Notes under the pieces: model-generated
Databases searched by the model: none
What the model saw: the letters and a program-made list of their open reading frames with translations, nothing else
What the model was told of the DNA's origin: nothing
Part shown: one piece after another, positions 1 to 10,203 of the stretch
How positions within the stretch are numbered: position 1 is the stretch's first letter
How the letters are laid out: every line of letters starts with the position of its first letter
Made by a program: the position numbers and the translations under genes
Source: Erwinia sp. HDF1-3R
GTDB taxonomy: Bacteria > Pseudomonadota > Gammaproteobacteria > Enterobacterales > Enterobacteriaceae
Length of the DNA stretch: 64,000 bases
Assembly (NCBI RefSeq): GCF_039621855.1
Contig: NZ_CP155071.1
Coordinates: forward strand, 992,001 to 1,056,000
Direction of reading: 5' to 3'

Positions 1-816
<816 letters not shown>

Positions 817-853
817 CTAATCTGGGCGTTACTGGATTAAAGGAGAGTCAGGT

Positions 854-1423
854 ATGCAGCTGCAAGCGGGCTGGATCGCCGGAGTGAAGCGGGTTCCCTC
901 GCCACATTTCAATGAACGGCCAGACCAGGAGGTGCCAACGCTGCTGGTTATCCATAATATCAGCCTGCCGCCGGGGGAATTCGGTGGCCCGTGGATAGAT
1001 GCCTTATTTACCGGTACGCTTGATGCGGATGCACATCCTTATTTTGCCGGGATTGCCGCACTGAAGGTGTCGGCACACTGCCTGATCCGCCGGGACGGTG
1101 AGATCGTGCAGTACGTTCCCTTTCACCTTCGCGCCTGGCATGCAGGGGTCTCATGCTATCAGGGACGGGAGGCCTGCAATGATTTCTCTATTGGTATTGA
1201 ACTGGAAGGAACTGACGTTCAGCCCTATACCGACGAACAGTATGCGTCACTGCAGGCGGTGACGGCGCTGCTGATTGAACGCTACCCGGCCATTGCTGAA
1301 AATATTACCGGGCACAGCAATATCGCACCCGAGCGGAAAACCGATCCCGGTCCTGCGTTTGACTGGGCCAGATTCCATGCGACGCAGGTTAAGCGTTCCA
1401 GACATTTCCCTGTGGAGGAGTAA
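854..1423 (+). CDS. ampD: 1,6-anhydro-N-acetylmuramyl-L-alanine amidase AmpD
   Basis: AmpD is the cytoplasmic zinc amidase that removes the peptide from anhydro-muropeptides during cell-wall recycling, and so keeps AmpR-controlled beta-lactamase low where AmpR exists. The 189-residue protein keeps the catalytic set at the standard positions: His34 (VIHN), Glu116 (IGIELEG), His154 (GHSNIAP), Lys162 and Asp164 (KTDPGP). Start ATG is preceded by AAAGGAGA. ampE follows after 5 nt, and the GGAGGAG ahead of ampE lies inside the last ampD codons, so the two are probably translated together. E. coli AmpD is 183 residues; the C-terminus here is slightly longer. Confidence 0.97.
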   Translation: MQLQAGWIAGVKRVPSPHFNERPDQEVPTLLVIHNISLPPGEFGGPWIDALFTGTLDADAHPYFAGIAALKVSAHCLIRRDGEIVQYVPFHLRAWHAGVSCYQGREACNDFSIGIELEGTDVQPYTDEQYASLQAVTALLIERYPAIAENITGHSNIAPERKTDPGPAFDWARFHATQVKRSRHFPVEE

Positions 1424-1428
1424 CGGGC

Positions 1429-2283
1429 ATGACGCTGTTTAGTTTGCTGTTGGTGCTGGGATGGGAGCGCATTTTCAAGATGGGCGAACACTGGCAGCTG
1501 GATCATTATCTTGCGGCGCTGTTCCGCGGGCGGCAGCGTTTTTCTCTGCTGCGAACGCTGCTGATGACTGTAGTTGCGATGGCGATTATCGTCGTCTGTT
1601 TGCTGGGGCTGAAAGGACTGTTTTTTGGCGTGCCGCAGCTGCTGTTCTGGATAGCGGTTGGGCTGCTTTGCATTGGTGCCGGTTCGGTGCGCCTGCATTA
1701 TCATGCTTACCTCAAAGCCGCCAGCCGCAACGACACCCGCGCGCACAACGCGATGGCCGAAGAGCTGACGCTCATCCACGGTATCCCGATTGATTGCGAT
1801 GAGCGCGAATATCTTCGCGAACTCCAGAACGCGCTGCTGTGGATTAACTTTCGCTATTATCTGGCCCCGCTGTTCTGGTTTGTAGTAGGCGGCCCCTGGG
1901 GGCCGGTGCTGCTGGTCGGCTATGCGTTTCTCCGCGCCTGGCAAAGCTGGCTGGCCCGCCATCACTCGCCCCTGGAGCGATCCCAGTCGGGTGTAGATGC
2001 CATCCTCCACGTTGTTGACTGGCTTCCGGTTCGCCTGGCCGGGGTCGCCTATGCGCTGTTAGGACACGGGGAGCGCGCGCTACCCGCCTGGTTTGCCTCC
2101 CTGACCGACAGGCATACCTCACAGTACCAGGTACTGACGCGGCTGGCGCAGTTTTCCCTTTCCCGCGATCCGCACAATGATAAGGTCGAAACGCCTCGCG
2201 TAGCGGTATCCCTCGCTAAAAAGGTGTCGCTGGTGGTGGTGGTGGTCGTGGCGCTGCTAACGATTTACGGCACGCTGGTTTAA
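1429..2283 (+). CDS. ampE: Inner-membrane protein AmpE (beta-lactamase regulator family)
   Basis: A 284-residue polytopic protein, the same length as E. coli AmpE. Membrane segments are seen near residues 40-85 (two adjacent hydrophobic stretches), around 140-165 and at the very C-terminus (near 262-284). It carries the family N-terminus [20 protein letters not shown]. AmpE has been proposed as an accessory sensor of the AmpD system; its biochemical activity is not established. It is the second gene of ampDE. Its last 27 nt overlap the 3' end of the convergent GH43 gene, which marks the left edge of inserted sugar-use genes. Confidence 0.95.
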   Translation: MTLFSLLLVLGWERIFKMGEHWQLDHYLAALFRGRQRFSLLRTLLMTVVAMAIIVVCLLGLKGLFFGVPQLLFWIAVGLLCIGAGSVRLHYHAYLKAASRNDTRAHNAMAEELTLIHGIPIDCDEREYLRELQNALLWINFRYYLAPLFWFVVGGPWGPVLLVGYAFLRAWQSWLARHHSPLERSQSGVDAILHVVDWLPVRLAGVAYALLGHGERALPAWFASLTDRHTSQYQVLTRLAQFSLSRDPHNDKVETPRVAVSLAKKVSLVVVVVVALLTIYGTLV

Positions 2284-3231
2284 CGTGTCATCCGCAGGGG
2301 GAATGCCAAATACCGGCAGCCCGTTCTCCCAGCCGAAGCTTTTGATGCGCGTATGGCGGTTGGGATCGTAAAGCGGGTCACCTTCGATTTCCGTATAGTT
2401 ACGTGCGTGATAAACCAGCAGATCCTCGCCGGTTTCGGAAACGGTAAAGCTGTTGTGGCCTGGCCCGTACTGCTGGTTTTCCCAGCTGGTGGTGAAAACC
2501 GGAATGGGCGATTTCTGCCAGTTAGCGGCTATCAGGGGATCGGCCTCCGCGTCGATCCACAGCAGACCCATACAGTAATTTTCATCGGTGGCGCTGGCGG
2601 AGTAACTGACAAATAGCCGGTTGCCATGACGAATGGCCGCCGGTCCTTCGTTTACGCTGAAGCCTCTGCACTCCCAGTCATACTCCGGCTTGCTCAGCAT
2701 GACCGGCTCGCCTTTGATTGACCAGGGGGAATCCAGCTCGGCCAGATAGAGGTTAGAGTTGCCGGGAATCTGCGGATCTTTCTGTGCCCACAGATACCAG
2801 TTTTTCCCCTGATGAACGAAATGGGTGGCATCCAGCGCGAAGCTGTCGATCGGGACCCTGATCTGCCCGCACTCGCGCCATTCTCCGCTGAGCGGATCCT
2901 CTGACGTACAGGCAAGGGCGAACATCCGGTGCTGAAACAGCCCGTCCTTAATCGTGCGGGTCGGTGCAGCCGCGAAGTAGATAATCCAGGTGCCATCAAT
3001 TCGGTGCAACTCAGGTGCCCAGATCAACTCGCTCATTGGACCCTGAGAATGTTTGCGCCATACCACAACCGGTTCAGCGTCGGCCAGCCCGGTCAGCGTG
3101 CTGGCGCGGCGGATCTCCAGCCGGTCATACTCGGGAACCGAGGCGATAAAGTACCAGGTGTTATCGACATGCAGAATAAAAGGGTCGGCGCGCTGTTCTA
3201 TCAGCGGGTTTGGCCAGCGGTTTAGCGTCAT
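2257..3231 (-). CDS. GH43-family glycosidase (arabinofuranosidase/xylosidase type)
   Basis: Predicted five-bladed beta-propeller glycoside hydrolase of 324 residues. The three family carboxylates can be placed: general base Asp16 in 'QRADPFILH', pKa-modulating Asp134 in 'SFALDATHF', and general acid Glu195 in 'SVNEGPA'. 'WAPELH' (residues 71-76) is another GH43 signature. There is no signal peptide, so it should act in the cytoplasm on imported arabino- or xylo-oligosaccharides. Its start codon shares one base with the stop of the upstream transporter gene (TAATG), so the two form one operon. The exact substrate (alpha-L-arabinofuranoside or beta-xyloside) cannot be told from sequence. The 3' end overlaps ampE by 27 nt. 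Confidence 0.88.
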   Translation of the reverse strand: MTLNRWPNPLIEQRADPFILHVDNTWYFIASVPEYDRLEIRRASTLTGLADAEPVVVWRKHSQGPMSELIWAPELHRIDGTWIIYFAAAPTRTIKDGLFQHRMFALACTSEDPLSGEWRECGQIRVPIDSFALDATHFVHQGKNWYLWAQKDPQIPGNSNLYLAELDSPWSIKGEPVMLSKPEYDWECRGFSVNEGPAAIRHGNRLFVSYSASATDENYCMGLLWIDAEADPLIAANWQKSPIPVFTTSWENQQYGPGHNSFTVSETGEDLLVYHARNYTEIEGDPLYDPNRHTRIKSFGWENGLPVFGIPPADDTLNQRAVNR

Positions 3232-4640
3232 TATGCAGTTCCTTCCGGTTTAATCGTGGCTTTACCGTCGCGGTAATCGTTGAGTTCCTGAAAATTATGG
3301 CGGCGTTTTTCCAGCTCAAGCTGGATACGCTGCATCATTTTCCTGTCAACCTTCAATAACCTGACCACGCCAGCAGTAATAAGGTAGCCCACGCCTGGGA
3401 TCACGGTGAAGAGCAGTACGATGCCGTTGAGCGCTTCCGGGCTTTGGGCTTTGGCGCCAGCGCTGTAGCCATACCATGAAAGAAGGAAACCGACCATTGC
3501 ACCGGCCACGGCCAGGCCAACCTTAAGAAAGAACAGGTTTCCCGAGAAGCTGATGCCGGTAATGCGCTTGCCGGTTTTCCATTCGCCATAATCATCCACG
3601 TCGGCCATCAGCGACCAGTGCAGTGGGGAAGGGATTTGATGCAGGATGTTCAGTACAAAGTACATCACCACCACCAGCAGGGTAGCCTGCGGATCGAGGA
3701 AGTAGAATCCGCTGGAGAAAATCGCCAGCACGATGTTGGTCCAGAAAAAAACCTTAAGCTTGCACCAGCGGTCCGTAAGGACTTTAGCCAGCGTGCTGCC
3801 GATCATCATGCCGATTACCCCGAGGCTGATAAACAGCGTAGCAAAGTGCGTACTCTGTCCCATAACCCAGGTGACGTAATACATGGTGGCCGCCATGCGG
3901 ATAAAGCCGGGGCAGACGTTGCAAAAGGTCAGCAGCAGAATGCGAACCCACTGGTCGTTTTTCCAAACGTCCCTCAGGTCGGCTCGCAGATCGTCGTTGC
4001 TCGGCACTGCCGGGCGAATGCGCTCGCGTACCGTCGCGAAACAGAATAAGAACATGCACAGGCCAATGAGCGCCAGCACGCTCATCGCCATCTGATAGCC
4101 ACGCGCTTTATCTTCGCCGCCAAACCATTCGGCCATCGGCAGCAGCGTCAGGGAGAGGATCAGGGTCGCCACGCCGACCATCACAAATCGCCACGACTGG
4201 CAGGAGACGCGTTCACCAGGATCGTTGGTGATGACGCCGCCAAGGGAGCAGTAGGGGATATTGATGGCGGTATAGGTGAGCGACATCAGGAAATAGGTGG
4301 CGAAAGCGTAAATAACCTTATTGTCATAGGTCCAGTCCGGCGTGGTGAACATCAGCACGCTGAACAGCACGTAGGGAAGCGATATCCACAGTAGCCAGGG
4401 GCGAAAGCGACCCCAGCGGCTTTGCGTACGGTCAGCAATAGCGCCCATTATGGGGTCGGTGACCGCATCCACCACCCTGACCGACAGCAGTAATACCCCG
4501 ACCAGCGCCGGTGCCAGCCCGAAAACATCCGTATAGAAATAGTTAAGAAACAGCATGATTGCGCCGCCGATCATATTACAGCCGGCATCGCCCATCCCGT
4601 ATCCCAGTTTCTCTTTGATTGAAAGCGCCGTGCCATTCAT
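3231..4640 (-). CDS. GPH-family glycoside/pentoside:cation symporter
   Basis: A 469-residue protein with about 12 hydrophobic segments and the glycoside-pentoside-hexuronide symporter signature near residues 50-85: 'VVDAVTDPIMGAIADRTQ' followed by 'SRWGRFRPWLLW'. E. coli relatives include YicJ, XynT-type and MelB-type carriers. GGAGA lies 8 nt before the ATG. It is followed directly by the GH43 hydrolase gene, so import of a plant-derived pentoside and its cytoplasmic cleavage is the likely job. The pair lies between ampE and aroP, where E. coli has no such genes, so it is an accessory insertion. A CRP-like site lies about 105 bp upstream. Confidence 0.88.
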   Translation of the reverse strand: MNGTALSIKEKLGYGMGDAGCNMIGGAIMLFLNYFYTDVFGLAPALVGVLLLSVRVVDAVTDPIMGAIADRTQSRWGRFRPWLLWISLPYVLFSVLMFTTPDWTYDNKVIYAFATYFLMSLTYTAINIPYCSLGGVITNDPGERVSCQSWRFVMVGVATLILSLTLLPMAEWFGGEDKARGYQMAMSVLALIGLCMFLFCFATVRERIRPAVPSNDDLRADLRDVWKNDQWVRILLLTFCNVCPGFIRMAATMYYVTWVMGQSTHFATLFISLGVIGMMIGSTLAKVLTDRWCKLKVFFWTNIVLAIFSSGFYFLDPQATLLVVVMYFVLNILHQIPSPLHWSLMADVDDYGEWKTGKRITGISFSGNLFFLKVGLAVAGAMVGFLLSWYGYSAGAKAQSPEALNGIVLLFTVIPGVGYLITAGVVRLLKVDRKMMQRIQLELEKRRHNFQELNDYRDGKATIKPEGTA

Positions 4641-4744
4641 GGATATTTCTCCGTCTGAATCTTAGCAGGCATTATTTATGCAACAGCACAGACTTACGCT
4701 GGCTGAATGCGTCACAGACATGGACGAAAAGGCTGTGGACAGGA

Positions 4745-4766
4745 AAGTGTGAGAAGGATAACACTT
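4745..4766 (-). promoter_or_regulatory. Possible CRP-binding site upstream of the GPH-GH43 operon
   Basis: A 22-bp imperfect palindrome with perfect outer arms AAGTGT and ACACTT spaced by 10 nt. It contains TGTGA-N6-TAACA, one mismatch from the CRP core TGTGA-N6-TCACA. The site is centred about 115 bp ahead of the transporter start. Catabolite control of a pentoside operon is plausible, but no clear sigma70 promoter was placed next to it. Confidence 0.45.
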
Positions 4767-4855
4767 AGCCGCGCGGGCGGATCGCGAAGGGGATATTGAT
4801 AAGCAGGGCAGGATAAAGAGCGGGAAAACAGCGTGCCGACGGGCGGTGTGAATCG

Positions 4856-4910
4856 CCGGGCCTGTCGGCCCGGCCGTGTTATATCATCCGGCTTTTTGCA
4901 GCCGGTTTTT
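4856..4910. terminator. Hairpins at the 3' end of aroP
   Basis: Two stem-loops lie back to back. The first, at 4856-4873, has perfect 7-bp arms CCGGGCC/GGCCCGG with a TGTC loop just beyond the aroP stop; no T-run follows on either strand. The second, at 4888-4910, has arms CCGGCT/AGCCGG followed by five T on the + strand and overlaps the last aroP codons. The second would stop + strand readthrough into aroP; the first may protect the aroP mRNA end. Confidence 0.45.
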
Positions 4911-6242
4911 CAGCATGAAACCTACCGCCAGAATAGCGATCCAGACCGGGATCAGCCAGACGGAAATCGCCATGCCGGGCGTTACCGCCATAATGACCAG
5001 AATTGCTGCCATAAATAGCAGGCAGATCCAGTTTCCTACGGGATAAAACAGCGCCTTAAAACGCGTCTCAACGCCCTGTGCATCCTTCCTGCGGCGAAAC
5101 TTAAGATGTGCCAGGCTGATCATCGCCCAGTTAATCACCAGGGCAGAGACCACCAGCGCCATCAGCAGACCAAAAGCTTCCCCCGGCATCAGGTAGTTAA
5201 TCAGGACGCAAATGGCGGTCGCCGCCGCAGAAACGCCGATGGCGACAAACGGCACGCCGCGACGGTCTAACTTCATCAACGCCTTAGGACCATTGCCCTG
5301 CTGCGCCAGTCCGAAAAGCATACGGCTGTTGCAATAGACGCAGCTGTTATAGACCGAAAGGGCCGCGGTCAGAATCACGACGTTAAGCGCATTGGCGACC
5401 AGGGAATCACCCAGGTCGTGGAAAATCATCACGAACGGGCTGGCACCACCAATCACTTTGGTCCAGGGATAGAGCGACAGTAACACCGTCAGCGAGCCAA
5501 TATAGAAAATCAGGATGCGGTACAGCACCTGATTGGTGGCTTTGGGGATACTTTTTTCAGGATCGTCCGCTTCCGCGGCGGTAATGCCCACCAGCTCAAG
5601 CCCGCCGAAAGAGAACATAATCACCGCCATCGCCATTACCATGCCGGTGATGCCGTTCGGGAAGAAGCCGCCCCGATCCCAGAGGTTGGAAACGGAGGCA
5701 TCAGGCCCGGCGTGACCGCCAAACAGCAGCCACGCACCAAAGACGATCATGCCGATTACCGCTGCCACCTTGATGATGGAAAACCAGAACTCCATTTCGC
5801 CGTAGACTTTCACGTTAGTCAGGTTAATGGCATTGATAATAAAGAAGAATACCAGCGCGGAGATCCATGTCGGGATCTCCGGCCACCAGTACTGGATGTA
5901 TTTACCTACGGCGGTCAGTTCCGCCATGGCAACCAGTACATAGAGGATCCAGTAGTTCCAGCCGGAGGCGAAGCCTGCGAAATTGCCCCAGTATTTATAA
6001 GCAAAATGGCTGAAGGAACCGGCGACCGGCTCCTCCACGACCATTTCACCCAGCTGGCGCATGATCATAAAGGCGATAAAGCCGCCGATGGCATAGCCCA
6101 AAAGCACCGAGGGGCCAGCCATTCTGATCGTGTCTGCAATTCCCAGAAAAAGGCCTGTCCCGACGGCCCCGCCCAATGCGATAAGCTGGATGTGCCGGTT
6201 TTTAAGCCCGCGCTTCAGCGTCTCGCCCTGCTGTTGTTCCAT
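4884..6242 (-). CDS. aroP: Aromatic amino acid permease AroP
   Basis: A 452-residue amino acid/polyamine/organocation transporter with 12 predicted membrane helices, importing Phe, Tyr and Trp with protons. Family signature 'LIALGGAVGTGLFLG' lies at residues 20-34, followed by 'GPSVLLGYAIGGFIAFMIM' and 'EEPVAGSF'. The name rests on position as well as sequence: aroP is divergent from pdhR in E. coli, as here, which separates it from paralogues such as PheP. A CGAGG ribosome site precedes the ATG. A TyrR-like box lies about 50 bp upstream. Confidence 0.94.
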   Translation of the reverse strand: MEQQQGETLKRGLKNRHIQLIALGGAVGTGLFLGIADTIRMAGPSVLLGYAIGGFIAFMIMRQLGEMVVEEPVAGSFSHFAYKYWGNFAGFASGWNYWILYVLVAMAELTAVGKYIQYWWPEIPTWISALVFFFIINAINLTNVKVYGEMEFWFSIIKVAAVIGMIVFGAWLLFGGHAGPDASVSNLWDRGGFFPNGITGMVMAMAVIMFSFGGLELVGITAAEADDPEKSIPKATNQVLYRILIFYIGSLTVLLSLYPWTKVIGGASPFVMIFHDLGDSLVANALNVVILTAALSVYNSCVYCNSRMLFGLAQQGNGPKALMKLDRRGVPFVAIGVSAAATAICVLINYLMPGEAFGLLMALVVSALVINWAMISLAHLKFRRRKDAQGVETRFKALFYPVGNWICLLFMAAILVIMAVTPGMAISVWLIPVWIAILAVGFMLKNRLQKAG

Positions 6243-6287
6243 AGTAAACCTCGTTATCCGTTATTTTGTTAACCAAAAGGCTAACTC

Positions 6288-6305
6288 TGTAATCCGTTGC
6301 TTACA
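6288..6305 (-). promoter_or_regulatory. TyrR-like box ahead of aroP
   Basis: TGTAAT-N6-CTTACA, an 18-bp palindromic site matching the TyrR consensus TGTAAA-N6-TTTACA at all but the innermost base of each arm. It lies 46-63 bp upstream of the aroP start, where TyrR boxes repress aroP in E. coli. The remaining stretch, about 6306-6595, is AT-rich and holds the divergent aroP and pdhR promoters, with no further gene seen. Confidence 0.6.
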
Positions 6306-6595
6306 GAGAGCGTATTTAAATTGATACAGTCTCATTCAAATTAAAATCAGCCTGATGCTACCGTGGCGACAAGAATAATGATAAGCAGCCGCCAATGCAC
6401 TCGCTTTCTTTTGCGGTGAGAAGAAAGATCGAATCGAGAGCAGGCTCAGCCCCTTCGTTTCTGCCATAAACGGATCGAAATAACGAATAGCATTCCCTTA
6501 TGGTCGATGAGGAAAACGAGACCAGGGTCCGATTTCGGGTGGTTGCTATATGGACATCACGTGAATACTTTGTTACTTTACGGACACCTTTTTGC

Positions 6596-6612
6596 AATTG
6601 GTATTACCAATT
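6596..6612 (+). promoter_or_regulatory. PdhR operator
   Basis: Perfect 17-bp palindrome AATTGGTA-T-TACCAATT located 30-46 bp ahead of the pdhR start. It fits the known PdhR box (AATTGGT-N3-ACCAATT) of the E. coli pdh promoter. PdhR bound here would repress pdhR-aceEF until pyruvate relieves it. Confidence 0.92.
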
Positions 6613-6641
6613 TACTCCGGCAAATAGCAGATGAAGGGATG

Positions 6642-7406
6642 ATGGCTTACAGCAAAATCCGCCAACCAAAGCTTTCCGATGCTATCGAGCAACAGCTTGA
6701 GTCTCTCATTATGGAGGGGACGCTGCGTCCGGGCGAAAAACTGCTCCCGGAGCGCGAGCTCGCTAAACAGTTCGATGTTTCCCGACCTTCTCTGCGTGAG
6801 GCCATTCAGCGTCTGGAAGCGAAAGGCCTGCTGCTGCGCCGACAGGGCGGCGGCACCTTCGTCCAGACCAACCTGTGGCAAAGCCTTAGCGATCCGCTTG
6901 TTGAGCTTCTGGCCGGTCATCCTGAATCTCAGTTTGACCTGCTGGAAACGCGCCACGCGCTGGAAGGGATCGCCGCGTACTATGCTGCCCTGCGCGGCAC
7001 GGAAGAGGATTTAGTGCGCATCCGCCACTGTCACGTGCAGATTCAGTCTGCTCAGGCCAGCGGCGATCTGGACGCGGAAGCCGATGCGGTGATGCAGTAC
7101 CAAATTGCTGTAACAGAAGCCGCCCATAATGTGGTGTTGCTGCATCTGTTACGCAGTATGGGGCCAATGCTGGAACAGAACGTGCGACAGAATTTTGAAC
7201 TGCTCTACTCCCGCCGCGAAATGCTGGCGAAAGTGAGCGGTCATCGCGCCAGAATTTTCGAGGCGATTGTGGCCCGCGAGCCCGAAAAGGCGCGCGAAGC
7301 TTCACATCGCCATCTGGCGTTTATTGAGGAAATATTGCTGGACAGAAGTCGGGAGCAGAGTCGAAGAGAGCGCTCCTTGCGACGTTTACAGCAACGTAAG
7401 GAATAA
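6642..7406 (+). CDS. pdhR: Pyruvate dehydrogenase complex repressor PdhR (GntR/FadR family)
   Basis: The start at [19 protein letters not shown] gives 254 residues, the E. coli length; an in-frame extension to 6507 would run through the operator and is not used. The winged helix-turn-helix lies near residues 10-75 ('[20 protein letters not shown]', then '[19 protein letters not shown]'). The FCD effector domain follows, with '[16 protein letters not shown]' and '[16 protein letters not shown]'. It senses pyruvate and represses its own operon. It is followed by aceE after 120 nt. Confidence 0.97.
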   Translation: MAYSKIRQPKLSDAIEQQLESLIMEGTLRPGEKLLPERELAKQFDVSRPSLREAIQRLEAKGLLLRRQGGGTFVQTNLWQSLSDPLVELLAGHPESQFDLLETRHALEGIAAYYAALRGTEEDLVRIRHCHVQIQSAQASGDLDAEADAVMQYQIAVTEAAHNVVLLHLLRSMGPMLEQNVRQNFELLYSRREMLAKVSGHRARIFEAIVAREPEKAREASHRHLAFIEEILLDRSREQSRRERSLRRLQQRKE

Positions 7407-7440
7407 CGCGTAAACATAACGCGGCACATAAAACGACGGA

Positions 7441-7482
7441 CCTGTCTCCCTGTGCTTTGAAAACAGAGCACAGGGAGACAGG
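7441..7482 (+). repeat. Perfect 16-bp inverted repeat between pdhR and aceE
   Basis: Arms at 7441-7456 (CCTGTCTCCCTGTGCT) and 7467-7482 are exact reverse complements, separated by a 10-nt loop. The hairpin ends 44 nt before the aceE start. No T-run follows, so it is not a standard intrinsic terminator. It could be an mRNA processing or stability element setting the pdhR:aceE ratio, or a partial attenuator. Confidence 0.85.
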
Positions 7483-7526
7483 CTCCAGACAATTCAACGT
7501 ATTAGACACAGATAAGGAATACCCCC

Positions 7527-10190
7527 ATGTCAGAACGTTTACACAATGACGTGGATCCGATCGAAACCCGCGACTGGCTACAGGCGATCGAATCGGTCAT
7601 CCGTGAAGAAGGTGTTGAGCGCGCACAGTTCCTGATCGATCAGGTAATGAGCGAAGCACGCAAAGGTGGCGTGAAAGTGGCTGCGGGCGCTGGAGCCAGC
7701 AACTATGTTAACTCTATTGCCGTAGAAGACGAGCCGGACTATCCGGGCAATACGTCGCTTGAGCGCCGCATCCGTTCGGCGATCCGCTGGAACGCGATTA
7801 TGACCGTTCTTCGCGCCTCGAAAAAAGACCTGGAGCTGGGCGGACATATGTCCTCTTTCCAGTCTTCTGCGACTATTTATGAAGTGTGCTTTAACCACTT
7901 CTTCCGTGCGCGCAGCGAAAAAGACGGCGGCGATCTGGTCTATTTCCAGGGACATATCTCCCCCGGCGTTTATGCACGTGCCTTCCTGGAAGGACGCCTG
8001 ACGGAAGACCAGATGAATAACTTCCGCCAGGAAGTTCACGGTAAGGGTCTTTCCTCTTATCCGCATCCTAAACTGATGCCTGATTTCTGGCAGTTCCCGA
8101 CCGTATCAATGGGCCTTGGCCCGATTGGCGCGATCTACCAGGCTAAATTCCTGAAGTATCTTGAGCACCGCGGTCTGAAAGATACGGCCGAACAAACCGT
8201 CTATGCCTTCCTGGGCGATGGCGAGATGGATGAGCCAGAATCAAAGGGCGCCATTACCATTGCCACCCGTGAGAAGCTGGATAACCTGGTATTTATCATT
8301 AACTGTAACCTCCAGCGTCTGGATGGCCCGGTCACCGGTAACGGCAAGATCATCAACGAACTGGCCGGGATCTTTGGCGGCGCCGGTTGGGAAGTGATCA
8401 AGGTTATCTGGGGCGGTCGCTGGGATGAACTGCTGCGTAAAGATACCAGCGGCAAGCTTATCCAACTGATGAACGAAACCGTTGACGGCGACTATCAGAC
8501 CTTTAAATCCCGCGATGGCGCTTACGTGCGCGAGCACTTCTTCGGTAAATATCCGGAGACGGCAGAGCTGGTTAAAGATATGTCTGACACCGAGATTTGG
8601 GCGCTGAACCGTGGCGGTCACGATCCGAAGAAAATCTATGCAGCGCTGAAAAAAGCCCAGGATACCAAAGGCAAGCCGGTGGTGATTCTGGCGCATACCA
8701 TCAAAGGCTATGGTATGGGTGATACCGCCGAAGGTAAAAACATCGCGCACCAGGTGAAGAAGATGAACATGGATGGCGTTCGCTACATCCGCGATCGCTT
8801 CAACGTGCCGGTGGACGATGCGGGCGTTGAAAAACTGCCGTACATTACCTTTGAGAAAGGCTCCGAAGAGTATAACTATCTGCACGGCCAGCGCGAGAAG
8901 CTGGGCGGCTACCTGCCAAGCCGTCAGCCTAACTTCAGCGAGAAGCTGGAGATGCCGACGCTGGAAGATTTCCGCTCGCTGCTGGAAGAGCAGAATAAAG
9001 AGATCTCCACCACCATCGCGTTTGTTCGTGCCCTGAACGTGATGCTGAAGAACAAATCGATCAAAGATCGCCTGGTGCCGATCATCGCGGATGAAGCGCG
9101 TACTTTCGGCATGGAAGGTCTGTTCCGTCAGATTGGTATTTATAGCCCGAACGGCCAGCAGTACACGCCGCAGGACCGTGAGCAGGTTGCTTACTACAAA
9201 GAAGACGAGAAAGGCCAGATCCTACAGGAAGGGATTAACGAACTGGGCGCAGGCGCATCCTGGCTGGCGGCGGCAACGTCTTACAGCACCAACAACCTGC
9301 CCATGATCCCGTTCTACATTTACTACTCCATGTTCGGTTTCCAGCGTATTGGCGACCTGTGCTGGGCGGCTGGCGATCAGCAGGCTCGCGGCTTCCTGAT
9401 TGGCGGCACCTCTGGCCGTACCACGCTGAATGGCGAAGGGCTACAGCATGAAGATGGTCACAGCCACATTCAGTCGCTGACCATTCCAAACTGTATCTCT
9501 TACGATCCGGCCTATGCCTATGAAGTTGCGGTCATTATGCATGACGGCCTGGTACGCATGTACGGCGAAGCGCAGGAAAACGTCTACTACTACATCACCA
9601 CCCTGAATGAAAACTACCACATGCCTGCCATGCCGCAGGGTGCGGAAGAGGGTATCCGTAAGGGTATCTACAAGCTGGAAACGGTAGAAGGGAACAAAGG
9701 TAAAGTTCAGCTGCTGGGCTCCGGCTCTATTCTGCGTCACGTCCGTGAAGCGGCACAGATTCTGGCAAACGACTACGGTGTGGGTTCTGACGTTTATAGC
9801 GTGACCTCGTTCACCGAGCTGGCCCGCGACGGTCAGGACTGCGAGCGCTGGAACATGCTGCATCCGACCGAGGCGCCACGCGTGCCTTACGTTGCCCAGA
9901 TCATGAGCGATGCACCGGCCGTGGCTTCAACCGACTATATGAAACTGTTTGCCGAGCAGATCCGTACCTTTATGCCAGCCAGCGATTATCGCGTGCTGGG
10001 CACCGACGGTTTCGGACGTTCTGACAGTCGTGAAAACCTGCGTCACCACTTTGAAGTGGATGCATCTTACGTGGTGGTGGCGGCGCTGGGTGAACTGGCT
10101 AAACGCGGTGAAATTGATAAGCGCGTGGTGGCAGAAGCGATCACCAAATTCAATATTGATGCCGATAAAGTCAACCCGCGTCTGGCATAA
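7527..10190 (+). CDS. aceE: Pyruvate dehydrogenase E1 component
   Basis: Homodimeric thiamine-diphosphate enzyme that decarboxylates pyruvate and acetylates the lipoyl groups of E2. At 887 residues it matches E. coli exactly. The ThDP/Mg motif begins 'FLGDGEMDEPESKG' near residue 229 and ends 'FIINCNLQRLDGPVTGNG'. Other conserved parts are 'QGHISPGVYARAFLEGRL', 'GMEGLFRQIGIY', and 'EGLQHEDGHSH' with histidines that line the active site. A ribosome site (AAGGAA) lies 9-10 nt upstream of the ATG. It is cotranscribed with pdhR and aceF. Confidence 0.99.
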   Translation: MSERLHNDVDPIETRDWLQAIESVIREEGVERAQFLIDQVMSEARKGGVKVAAGAGASNYVNSIAVEDEPDYPGNTSLERRIRSAIRWNAIMTVLRASKKDLELGGHMSSFQSSATIYEVCFNHFFRARSEKDGGDLVYFQGHISPGVYARAFLEGRLTEDQMNNFRQEVHGKGLSSYPHPKLMPDFWQFPTVSMGLGPIGAIYQAKFLKYLEHRGLKDTAEQTVYAFLGDGEMDEPESKGAITIATREKLDNLVFIINCNLQRLDGPVTGNGKIINELAGIFGGAGWEVIKVIWGGRWDELLRKDTSGKLIQLMNETVDGDYQTFKSRDGAYVREHFFGKYPETAELVKDMSDTEIWALNRGGHDPKKIYAALKKAQDTKGKPVVILAHTIKGYGMGDTAEGKNIAHQVKKMNMDGVRYIRDRFNVPVDDAGVEKLPYITFEKGSEEYNYLHGQREKLGGYLPSRQPNFSEKLEMPTLEDFRSLLEEQNKEISTTIAFVRALNVMLKNKSIKDRLVPIIADEARTFGMEGLFRQIGIYSPNGQQYTPQDREQVAYYKEDEKGQILQEGINELGAGASWLAAATSYSTNNLPMIPFYIYYSMFGFQRIGDLCWAAGDQQARGFLIGGTSGRTTLNGEGLQHEDGHSHIQSLTIPNCISYDPAYAYEVAVIMHDGLVRMYGEAQENVYYYITTLNENYHMPAMPQGAEEGIRKGIYKLETVEGNKGKVQLLGSGSILRHVREAAQILANDYGVGSDVYSVTSFTELARDGQDCERWNMLHPTEAPRVPYVAQIMSDAPAVASTDYMKLFAEQIRTFMPASDYRVLGTDGFGRSDSRENLRHHFEVDASYVVVAALGELAKRGEIDKRVVAEAITKFNIDADKVNPRLA

Positions 10191-10203
10191 GAGGTAAAGA
10201 TTA

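Noticed and set aside
2257-2283. Frameshift or assembly error at the ampE/GH43 overlap.
   Set aside because: ampE ends at exactly the E. coli length (284) and the GH43 frame is intact, so the 27-nt 3' overlap is real convergence.
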